From: Trema orientale
Taxonomy: Eukaryota; Streptophyta; Magnoliopsida; Rosales; Cannabaceae
DNA length: 64,000 nucleotides
NCBI GenBank assembly: GCA_002914845.1
Contig: JXTC01000071.1
Location: 14,297 to 78,296, forward strand
Direction: 5' to 3'
Shown here piece by piece: positions 1-11,459 of this stretch. The notes beneath the pieces were generated by a model. That model made no database searches. It was not told where the DNA came from and saw only the letters and a program-made list of their open reading frames with translations. Both the position numbers and the translations under genes were made by a program. Every line of letters begins with the position of its first letter. Position 1 is the first letter of the stretch.

Positions 1-2689
1 TGATTGCTAAATGATCTGTATTATTGTACTAATGTTTGTCAAAGTGCTCCCATACAGTGTAAAGGCTCAGTACCCTCAGAAAGAGAGCTTGGTGTGTGAA
101 AGGAACAAATAATACATTTACGAATAGTAATACCATATGCACATGCATTAAGATAAAGTTTGTTGATGACATGGTCAAATAGTAGTTTTTCGGTAAAATG
201 CATTTTTCACGTTTTTCGGAGCCAAATTCACTGTGCATTTAACACGTCAAATAGCTTTTATTTAATGTGTAGAGACCATTACTAGTATTTTCCAAAATGT
301 TAGTTTCAGGTAAGCACGAGGTGGCAGTCACTGTACTGAACTGTGTTTAATTACACTAAGCTAGCTTAGATTAAGCTTAATCACATAATATCATCATTGT
401 GCACTCTAATAATTAGGCATTGATACTTTTGTTTGCATTATTAATTGGAGTCTAATTGACTTATTTTTATGTTTAATGATTGGTTATGGGGCTAGGTTTC
501 ACAAGATTACGATAAGATTGGCCATATGGGATTATAGGTCAAAGTATGACTAGTTTTCACTTCCTAAGCTAGGTTTCACCGTTTTGGTCTACAATTGGGT
601 GTATAGGATAGACCAGCAACGTGGTGAGTATGCTAAGGATGTTTTAGAGCTTGACACATGGAAAGAAAGAAGCAAAATACCTAAAATACCCCTTAGAACT
701 TAAGTTATGCCATTTCTTAGTCATTAATATCACTTTTAGACCAAATCTGGTCATTTTCTTCTCCTTTCTCTCCAGCCACGACCTGAAACTCTCCCACCCA
801 CTTTTAGACTTCTCTCAGCTCCCCTTATCCATATCTAAGAGTTTCCAAGTGGTAGCACTCAATTTGGAGCTCTACAAAGCAAGATAGATCGGAACTAGCC
901 AAGGTAACTCAACTAGTTCTTCTTCCTAGGTTTTGTTTTCCTATTTCAATTCTCCACTTGATATTACTTGAATAATGATTCCTCTAGGTCCTCTTGAGTC
1001 CTAAGATCAATTTCAAAGCCTTGGAAATCAGTTTTGTGGAAGTAGAAGGCAAGAGCTTCAACAAAGGTTCAAACTAGTCAAGGTGAGCTTTTTGTGGAAT
1101 TTAGAATTAGTAACTTATTTCTATTACTTTAGCTCTTAAATCAAAGCTTTTATTTGATGAATAAAGATCCTAGAAAACCTTACATAGGGCTGGAAACAAA
1201 GAATTTAAGTGGAGGATTAAATTTACACTTAAAGTCCCAAAGTTGCTAGTTATAGATTTAAGTGTTTTCATGTGTAGTAGATTTCATTTTTGGTATTTGT
1301 AATCTGATTTTTCCAAGCTTGAAGTGTTTATCTTATGGATCCTAATATCTATTACACTCATTTAGTGGCTGGTTGTGATGTCATACAAGTGCAAAAGTGG
1401 GTTTAAGCTTTATCTAAACCGAAAGGAATTCAAGTGTACCTAGGTTGCTCTAAATGATCCTCTTTGAGTTATATACGTGAGAATTGGCTTGTGGATTGTT
1501 ATTGCAGGTCTTAAGCCATGATTTAAAAGATGTGGGAATGTCCTAAAAATAGGGGAGGTGCTGTCCAAATACTTTTAAAACCAAATGGTACCATTTAGGA
1601 GCAAATGGACTAGTTTTTATGAAAGTAGGTGACATATTGGTTCATTTTTAGATTAGGCTTCCCTATTTTATGAAAGTTGTGATTTTAGTCTTATGGTTGT
1701 TTTCTTTAAGCATTGTACATTGTAGTAATCATCTTAGTAATAAAATTAATATCAGGTCTTCCACACATCTTGCCACAGAGGATACTGACCATTTTCACTA
1801 TCTTTGCTGTCAGACACAAGGTAAGTAACGTTATACCTGCAATGTAAGAATTCTATGTTTCTGTGAATCTATGAAATATGTGGATATAGAATTTGTGAAT
1901 ATGTATCTGTTATTCAATTTTGCATGAGACATGAACACGTAGTGTATTTATATTGCCTGACGAGTATTGGTGAATAGGGTGTGGCGGGCCAGCGCCCAAA
2001 TATGTGATATGGTTCCTTCGGGGACACTCTGGTTCCTTCGGGAACACTCTGGTCCTTTCGGGGACAATATAGTTCCTTCGGAAACACTCTGACGGCGGTA
2101 TGGGGTGGACCTCTGCAGTACACAGAGGGGTTTGAGATGTATTTGGGACTCGAGACCTCCATACTGCTCATGATATGTTATATGCTCTCTGAGTGGCTCA
2201 GTTTGCGATTCACGGTCTTGTCAGGCAATACAATATACACAGGGATCCCAATCATATGATTATTTGTCCTCTGTCATGTGCACTCTGCATCTGCATACGT
2301 TACTTACTGAGTTTTATACTCATAAATATTCTTACATTGCAGAAGGTACTGATGATATGTGAGATAGAGGAGGAGCGCCGACTTTCTAACCGCAGCTTGT
2401 GTATATGAGCATTTTGACGCTGTGGTTTCCTAATAGAAAATTTTGTACATGTTTTGAGTATGTGTATATTATGTATATTTTTATGAGAGGTCCACTTAGT
2501 GAGTATATGTATATCTATAAATTAGACTATGTATAATTATGAGTGGAATTTTCTGTTTTCTCCCAGAAAATTTAAAAAGTTTTAAATTTTCATCATTTTA
2601 TCAGTTCTAAGTCGAGTGGCGTCTCCCGATCTCACTAAATACTTTTACGAATATCCTTACGTACGTGTGTGGGATCGGGGGATGTCACA
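1..2689 (-). mobile_element. LTR of an LTR retrotransposon, cut by window start (fossil)
   Basis: Read on the minus strand, this stretch begins TGTGACATCC at 2689, the kind of start seen in many plant Ty3/gypsy LTRs, and runs off the left edge. Its inner part (about 1-1750) matches, in reverse complement, the inner part of the solo LTR at 11460-13975: shared landmarks include the stretch around 1555-1620 against 12250-12310, and 40-110 against 13755-13830. By comparison with that copy, only about 130-150 bp should lie outside the window. No coding sequence is visible. The left target duplication cannot be seen, so it is not known whether this is a solo LTR or one end of a larger element. The Ty3/gypsy assignment rests only on the terminus and general layout. 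Confidence 0.7.
2011..2090. repeat. 20-bp minisatellite, four units, inside the LTR
   Basis: Four successive 20-bp units begin at 2011, 2031, 2051 and 2071. Each is a variant of GGTTCCTTCGGGGACACTCT. This cluster is absent from the corresponding part of the second LTR (11460-13975), whose outer portion is diverged. Confidence 0.85.
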
Positions 2690-3005
2690 CTTCAGATGTT
2701 CGAATTTTTACCATTTTTGTTATTTTTTACCTCAATTTCAGAGCTTCAGTGAGTAATATTTAAGTTTCTGGGTATTCATTTTTTTTTGCTTTCAAAGGCT
2801 TTAACTTTATGCTCTGAGTTCAGAATTTGTTGCTTCTCTTTTTTATTGCTCTTAATTTTCTGTTATCTATAAACATGGATCTTCAGATGTTAAAACTTTA
2901 ACCATTTTTGTTATTTTATGCCTTGATTTCAGAGCTTCAACGAGTAATATTTGAGTTTTGGGGTATTCATATTTTTTCGCTTTCAAAGGCTATAACTTTA
3001 TCCGC
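2690..3005. repeat. 191-bp tandem duplication between LTR and satellite
   Basis: About 120 bp starting CTTCAGATGTT at 2690 recurs at 2881 with the same order of words (TTTGTTATTTT, TTTCAGAGCTTCA, GAGTAATATTT, GGGTATTCAT, GCTTTCAAAGGCT). This gives a period of 191 bp with a non-repeated ~70-bp spacer. It does not match the 317-bp satellite and probably represents the sequence the array abuts. No gene is seen here. Confidence 0.75.
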
Positions 3006-6000
3006 TGAATAATGCTAAATAATGCTAATCCATCTACATTTGAAGCAAAACAAGGTAATTATATAAAATGTTGCATGATTTAGGGGTTACGAGTAAATGA
3101 GAAATAGTCCGTGGTATTTAGTTGAAACAAGCATTTTTATTTCTCAATTAGCATTTAATGGTGTCATTTTTATTTTGAAATAGTTTAATTTGAGATAGGT
3201 TCGTACATTACAAAGAGATGTCGTGCGGAAAAAGCTATAGAGTTCAAGGGTTACACGGTTTAGGAGTTATTTGAATATTCAATTTTCCTTATAATATTGG
3301 AGTAACTTGTATTTTGCTCTTATTTTTATTGTTAAATAATTCTAATACATATATATTTGAATAAAAACAAGGTAATTATACAAAAAGTTTTCCGATTTAG
3401 GGGTTATGAGTCAAGGAGCTATAGTCCACGGTATTTGGTTGAAACAAGCATTTCCGGTTCTCAATTTGAATTTTTTGGTGTCCTTACGGTTTTGAAATTG
3501 TTTAATTTGAGATAGGTTGAAAGAATACAAAGAAAGGTCGTGCAGATAAAACTTTAGAATTTATGAGTTACACGATTTAGGGGTTAAGTGAACGTTCTAT
3601 TTTCCATGCAATATTGGAAAAACTTGAGTTTTATTATTGTTTATAATGTTAAATAACACTAATCCATATATATTTGAATCAAAACATGGTAATTATACAA
3701 AATTTTACACAGTTTAGTCGTTACGAGTAAATGAGCAATAGTCCATGGTATTTAGTCGAAATAAGCTTTTTGGGTTCTCAATTAGCATTTAATGATGTCA
3801 TTATTGTTTTGAAATAGTTTAATTTGAGATAGGTTCAAACATTACAAAGAGATGTCGTACGAAAAAAACTTTAGAGTTTAGTGGTTACACGGTTTAGGGG
3901 TTAAGTAAATGATTTATTTTCCTTATAATATTGGAGTAACTTGTATTTTACTCTTATTTTTAATGTTAAATAATTCTAATCCATATATATTTGAATGAAA
4001 ATAAGATAATTATACAAAAAATTTAACGATTTAGGCATTATGAGTAATTGAGTAATAGTCCAAAGTATTTGGTTGAAACAAGCATTTGAGGTTCTCAATT
4101 AGAAATTGGTGGTGTCCTTACAGGTTTGAAATAGTTTAATTTGAAATAGGCTAAAAGAATACAAAGAAAGATCATATAGATAAAACTTTAGAATTTAGGG
4201 GTTACACGGTTTAGGGGTTAAGTGACTGTTCAATTTTCCGTGTAATATTGAAGTACGTTGAGTTTTATTGTTGTTTCTTATGTTCAATAATGCTAATCAA
4301 TATATATTTGAATTAAAAAAAGGTAATTATACAAAATGTTGCACGATTTAGGGATTACGAGTAAATGAGCAATAGTCCATGGTATTTAGTCAAAACAAGC
4401 ATTTTGGGTTCTCAATTTGCATTTAACGGTGTCATTATTTTTGAAATGGTTTAATTTGAGATAGGTTCAAAGATTACAAGGAGATATTGTACGAAAAATA
4501 CATTAGAATTAGGGGTTACACGGTTTAGGGGTTACGTGAATGTTCCATTGTTTGCGTAATATTGGAGTAACTTAAGTTTTATTATTATTTCTAATGTTAA
4601 ATAATGTTAATCCATATACATTTGATGCAAAACAAGGTAATTATAGAAAATGTTGCACGATTTAGAGGTTACGAGTAAATGAGAAATAGTCCATAGTATT
4701 TAGTCGAAACAAGCATTTTGGGTTCTCAATTAGCATTTAATGGTGTCATTATTGTTTTGATATAGTTTAATTAGAGATAGGCTTAAAGATTACAAAGAGA
4801 TGTCGTACGGTAAAGACTTTAGAGTTTAGGGGTTATACGATTTAGGGTTTAAGTGAATATTCAATTTTCCTTATAATTTTGGAGTTACTTGTATTTTACT
4901 CTTATTTTTAATGTTAAATAATCCTAATTCATATATATTTGATTGAAAACGAGATAATTATACAATAAGGTTAACGATTTAGGGGCTATGAGTAAATGAG
5001 CAATAGTCCATGGTATTTGGCCGAAACAAGCATTTCGGGTTCTTAATTAGCAATTGGTGGTGTCTTTATTATTTTGAAACGGTTTAATTTGAGATAGGTT
5101 GAAAGAATATAAAGAAAGGTCGTATCGATAAAACTTTAGAATTTAGGGGTTATACGGTTTAGGGGTTAGGTGAATGTTCAATTTTCAGTGGAATATTGGA
5201 GTAACTTGAGTTTTAGGGTTGTTTCTAACGTTAACTAATGCTAATCGCTATATATTTGATTCAAAACAGGTTAATTATAGAAAATGTTGCACGATTTAGG
5301 GGTTACAGGTAAATGAGCAATAGTCTATGGTATTTAGTGGAAACAAACATTTTAGGTTCTCAATTAGCATTTAATGGTGCTATTGTTGTTTTGAAATAGC
5401 TTAATTTAAGATAGGTTCAAAGATTACAAAGAGATATCTTACGGAAAAAACTTTAGAATTTAGGGGTTACACGGTTTATGGGTTATGTGCATGTTACATT
5501 TTTTGTGTAATATTGGAGTAACATGAGTTTTACTGTTGTTTCTAATGTTAAATATTGCTAATACATATATATTATTTGAATCAAAACAAGGTAATTATAC
5601 AAAATATTGCACGATTTAGGAGTTACGAGTAAATGAGAAATAGTCCATAGTATTTAGTCGAAACAGGCATTTTTGTTCTCTATTAGCATTTAATGGTGCA
5701 TTTATTGTTTTGAAATAGTTTAAATTGAGACAGGTTCAAACATTACAAAGAGATGTCGTACGGAAAAAACTTTAGAGTTTAGGGGTTACGCGGTTTAAGG
5801 GGTTAAGTGAATGTTCAATTTTCTTTATAATATTGGAGTAACTTGTATTTTACTCTTATTTTTAATGTTAAATAATTCTATTCTATATATATTTGAATAA
5901 AAACATGGTAATTATACAAAAAATTTCACGATTTAGGGGTTATGAGTAAACGAACAATAGTCTATGGTATTTGGTCAAAGTAAGCATTTCGGGTTCCCAA

Positions 6001-9000
6001 TTAGCAATTAGTGGTGTACTTTCAGTTTTAAATAGTTTAATTTGAGGTAGGTTGGAAGAATACAAAGAAAGATCGTACAGATAAAACTTTAGAATTTATG
6101 GGATACATGATTTAGGACTTAAGTGAATTTTCCATTTTCAGTGTAATATTGGAATAACTCGAGTTTTATTATTATTTTTAATGTTAAATAATATTGATCC
6201 ATATAAATTTGAATCAAAACAAGGTAATTATACAAATTTTGCACAATTTAGTGTTTACGAGTAAATGAGCAATAGTCCATGGTATTTAGTCGAAACAAGC
6301 ATTTTGTGTTCTCAATTTGCGTTTAATGGTGTCATTATTGTTTTGAAATAGTTTAATTAGAGATAGGTTTAAAGATTACAAAGAGATGTCGTACGGAAAA
6401 TATTTTAGAGTTTACGGGTTACACGATTTAAGGGTTAAGTGAATATTCAATTTTCCTTATAATATTGGAGTAACTTGTATTTTACTCTTATTTTTAATGT
6501 TAAGTAATTCTAATCCATATATATTTAAATGAAAACAAGATAATTATTCAATAAGTTTCACGATTTAGGGGTTATAAGTAAATGAGCAATAGTCCATGGT
6601 ATTTGGCCGAAACAAGCATTTTGGGGTCTCAATTAGCAATTAGTGGTGTCCATTTTGCTTTGAAACGGTTTAATTTGCGATAGGTTGAAAGAATATAAAG
6701 AAAGGTCGTACCAATAAAACTTTCATGTTACTCCAATATTACATGAAAAATGTAACATTCACATAACCCCTAAACCGTGTAACCCCTGAATTCTAAAGTT
6801 TTTTCCGCAAGATATCTCTTTGTACTCTTTGGACCTATCCTAAATTAAACTATTTCAAAACAACAATGGCACCATTAAATGTTTATTGAGAACCTAAAAT
6901 GCTTGTTTCCACAAAATACCATAGACCATTTCTCATTTACCCATAACTCCTAAATCGTGCAACATTTTGTAGAATTACCTTGTTTTGATTCAAATATATA
7001 GTGATTAGCATTAGTTAACATTAGAAATAACACTAAAACTCAAGTTACTCCAATATTACACGAAAAATTGAACATTCACTTAATCTCTAAACCGTGTAAC
7101 CCCCAAATTCTAATACAAAATATTGCACGATTTAGGGGTTACGAGTAAATGAGAAATAATCCATAGTATTTGGTCGAAACAAGCATTTTGGGTTCTCTAT
7201 TAGCATTTAATGGTGTCTTTATTGTTTTGAAATAGTTTAAATTGAGATGGGTTCAAACATTACAAAGAGATGTCGTACAGAAAAAACTTTAGAGTTTAGG
7301 GGTTACGCGGTATAGGGGGTTAAGTGAATGTTCAATTTTCCTTCTAATATTTGTGTAACTTGTATTTTACTCTCATTTTTACAGTTAAATAATTCTAATC
7401 CATATATATTTGAATAAAAACAAGGTAATTATAAAAAAAGTTTCACGACTTAGGGGTTATGAGTAAACAAACAATAGTCTATGGTATTTGGTCGAAGCAA
7501 GCATTTCGGGTTCCTAATTAGCAATTAGTGGTATCGTTTTAGTTTTAAATGGTTTAATTTGAGATAGGTTGGAAGAATACAAAGAAAGATCGTTCAGATA
7601 AAACTTTAGAATTTATGGGTTAGATGATTTAGGAGTTAAGTAAATGTTCCATTTTCTGTGTAATATTTGAATAACTCGAGTTTTATTATTGTTTTTAATG
7701 TGAAATAATATTGATTCATATAAATTTGAATCAAAACAAGGTAATTATACATAATTTTGCACAATTTAGTGTTTACGAGTAAATGAGCAATAGTCCATGG
7801 TATTTAGTCGGAACAAGCATTCTGGGTTCTCAATTAGCATTTAATGGTGTCATTATTATTTTGAAATAGTTTAGTTTGAGATAGGTTCAAATATTGCAAT
7901 GTGATATCGTATGGAAAATACTTTAGAGTTTAGGGGTTACACTGTTTGTGGGTTGAGTGAATGTTCAATTTTCCCTGTATTATTCGTGTAACTTATATTT
8001 TTCTCTTATTTCTAATGTTAAATGATGCTAATCCGCATATATTTGAATGAAAACAAGGTAATTATACAAAAAATTTCACGATTTAAGGATTATTAGTAAA
8101 TGAGCAATTGTCCATGGTATTTGGTCGAAACAAGCAATTCGGGTTCTCAATTTGCATTTAGTGGTGTCTTTATATCTTCGAAATGGTTTAATTTGAGATA
8201 GGTTGAAGGAATACGAAAAGAGGTCGTACGGATAAAATTTTAGAATTTACGGGTTACACGGTTTAGGGGTTAAGTGAGTATTGTATTTTTCGTTTAATAT
8301 TGGAGTAACTTGAGTTTCATGGTTGTTTATAATTTTAAATAATACTAATCCATATATATTTGAATTAAAATAAGGTAATTATACAAAATTTTGCACAGTA
8401 TAGTGATTACGAGTAAATGAGCAATAGTCCGTGGTATTTAGTCGAAACAATCATTTTGGGTTCTCAATTAGCATTTCATGGTGTCATTATTGTTTTGAAA
8501 TAGTTTAATTTGAGATAGATTCAAAGATTACAAAGAGATGCCGTACGAAAAAAACTTTAGAGCTAAGGGGTTAAGTGAATGTTTAATTTTTCTTATAATA
8601 TTAGCGTAACTTGTATTTTACTCTTACTTTTAATGTTAAATAATTCCAATCCATATATATTTGAATGAAATTAAGGTAATTATACAAAAAGTTTCACGAT
8701 TTCGGGGTGATGCGTAAACGAACAATAGTCCATAGTTTTGGTCGAAACAAGTATTTCCGGTTCTCAATTAGCAATTAGTGGTGTCCTTATAGTTTTGAAA
8801 TGGTTTAATTTGTAATAGGTTTAAAGAATACAGAGAAAGGTTCTACAGATAAAACTTTAGATTTTATGGGTTACACGATTCAGGGCCTAAGTGAATGTTC
8901 CATTTTCTGTGCAATATTAGAATAACTTGAGTTTTATTAATGTTTATAATGTTAAATAATACTAATCCATGTATATATGAATCGAAACAAAGTAATTTTA

Positions 9001-11459
9001 CAAGATTTTGCACAGTTTAGTGGTTACGTGTAAATGAGCAATATTCTATGGTATTTAGTTGAAACAAGCATTTTGGGTTCTCATTTAGTATTTATTGGTG
9101 TTATTATTGTTTTGAAATAGTTCAATTTGAGATAGGTTCAAAGAACATAAAGCGATGTCGTACAAAAAAAGCTTTAGAGTTTAGGGGTTACACGGTTCAG
9201 GGGTTAAGTGAATGTTCAATTTTCCTTATAATATTGGAGCAACTTGTATTTTACCCTTATTTTTAATGTTAAATAATTCTAATCCATATATATTTGAATG
9301 AAAATAAGGTAATTAAACAAAAAATTTCTCAATTTAGGGGTTATGAGTAAACGAACAATAGTCCTTGGTATTTGGTCTAAACAAGCATATTTGGTTCCCA
9401 ATTAGCAATTAGTGGTGTCCTTATAATTTTTAAATGGTTTAATCTGAGATACGTTGGAAGAATACAAAGAAAGATCGTACAGATAAAAGTTTAGAATTTA
9501 TGGGTTACATGATTTAGGGGTTAAGTGAATGTTCCATTTTCCGTGTAATATTCGAATAACTTGAGTTTTATTGTTGTTTATAATGTTAAATAATAATAAT
9601 CCATATATATTTGAATCGAAACAAGGTAATTATACAAAATTTTGCACAATTTAGTGTTTACGAGTAAATGAGCAATAGTCCACGTTATTTAGTCGAAACC
9701 AGAATTTTGGGTTCTCAATTTGCATTTAATGGTGTCATTATTATTTTGAAATAGTTTTATTTTAGATAGGTTCAAATACTGAAAAGAGATATCATATAGA
9801 AAATACTTTAGAGTATAGGAGTTACACGGTTTAGGGTTTAAGTGAATGTTCAATTTTCCTTGTATTATTGGAGTAACTTGCATTTTTCTCTTATTTCTAA
9901 TGTTAAATAATGTTAATCAACATATATTTGATTGAAACCAAGGTAACTATATAAAAAGTTTAACGATTTACGGCTTATGAGTAAATGAGCATAGTCCATG
10001 GTATTTGGTCGAAACAAGTATTTCGAGTTCTTAATTTGCATTTAATAGTGTCATTATTATTTTGAAATAATTTAATTGGAGATAGGTTCAAAGATTACGA
10101 AGAGATGTCGTACAGAAAAAACATAAGAGTTTAGGGGTTACACGGTTCAGGAGTTAAGTGAATGTTAAATTTTCCTTGTATTATTTGAGTAACTTGTATT
10201 TTACTCTTATTTCTAATGTTAAATAATGTTAATCCATATATATTTGAATGAAAAGAAGGTAATTATTTAAAAAGTTTCATGATTTAGGGGTTATGAGTAA
10301 ATGAGCAATAGTCCACGGTATTTGGTCGAAACAAGTATTTCGGGTTCTCAATTAGCAATTAGTGGTTTCCTTATAGTTTTGAAATGGTTTAATTTGAGAT
10401 ACGTTGAAAGAATATAAAGAAAGGTCGCACAAATAAAACTTTTTAAATTTAGGGGTTGTACGGTTTAGAGGTTAAGTAAATGTTCAATTTTCCGTGTAAT
10501 ATTGGAGTAACTTGAGTTTTATTGTTGCTTCTAATGTCAAATAATGCTAATCGATATGTATTTGAATCAAAACAAGGTAATTATCCAAAATATTACACGA
10601 TTTAGGGGTCACGAGTAAATGAGAAATTGTCCATAGTATTTAGTCGAAGCACACATTTTGGGTTCTCAATTTGCATTTAATAGTTTCATTGTTATTTTAC
10701 AATAGTTTAATTTGAGATAGGTTTAAAGATTACAAAGAGAAGTCGTACGAAAAAACCTTTCGAGTTTGTGGGTTACACAGTTTAGGGGTTAGGTAAATGT
10801 TCAATTTTTCGCATAATATCAGTGTAAGTTGTATTTTACGCTTAGTTTTAATGTTAAATAGTTCTAACCCATATATATTTGAATGAAAACTAGGTAATTA
10901 TATAAATAGTTTCATGATTTAGGGGTTATGAGTAAATGACCAATAGTCCATGGTATTGGGTTGAAACAAGCATTTCCGGTTCTTAATTTGCTTTTAGTGG
11001 TGTCTTTACGGTTTTGAAGTAGTTAAATTTGAGATAAGTTGAATGAATGCAAAGAAAGGACGTACAGATAATACTTTAGAATTTACGGGTTACACGATTT
11101 AGGGGTTAATGGAATAGTCCATTTTCCGTGCAATATTGGAAAAACTTGAGTTTTATTATTGTTTATAATGTTAAATAATACTAACCTATATATATTTGAA
11201 TCAAAACAAGGGAATTATACAAAATTTTGCACAGTTTACTGGTCACGAGTAAATGAGCAATAGTCCATGGTATTTAGTAGAAACAAGCATTTTTGGTTCT
11301 CAATTAGCATTTAATGGTATCATTACTGTTTTGAAATAGTTTAATTTGAGATATGTTCAAACATTACAAAGAGATGTCGTACGAAAAAGACTTTAGAGTT
11401 TAGTGGTTATACGGTTTGGGGGTCAATTAAATATTTAATTTTCTTTATAATATTGGAGT
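3006..11459 (+). repeat. Satellite array, first + segment (~317-bp monomers)
   Basis: This is tandem AT-rich satellite. The conserved words AAGGTAATTATACAAAA, CGATTTAGGGGTTA, AATAGTCCATGGTATTT, CGAAACAAGCATTT and CCATATATATTTGAAT recur about every 317 bp (for example the GGTAATTATA word at about 3053, 3371 and 3688). Two classes alternate. Class A reads GTTGCACGATTTAGGGGTTACGAG and is followed by CTTGTATTTTACTC and GAATGAAAAC. Class B reads GTTTCACGATTTAGGGGTTATGAG and is followed by CTTGAGTTTTATTG and GAATCAAAAC. The segment includes the inverted piece at 6724-7113 listed separately. Short open frames in it are chance frames that recur with the repeat. It contains no gene. Confidence 0.97.
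6724..7113 (-). repeat. Inverted ~390-bp satellite piece
   Basis: At 6723/6724 the array switches from AATAAAACTTT (+ sense) to CATGTTACTCCAATATTACA, which is the reverse complement of the array word TGTAATATTGGAGTAACATG. Minus-sense satellite continues, about 1.2 monomers long. At about 7113 it switches back to plus sense with TACAAAATATTGCACGATTT. The two junctions fall at different phases of the monomer, so this is not a simple flip of one whole unit. Confidence 0.9.
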
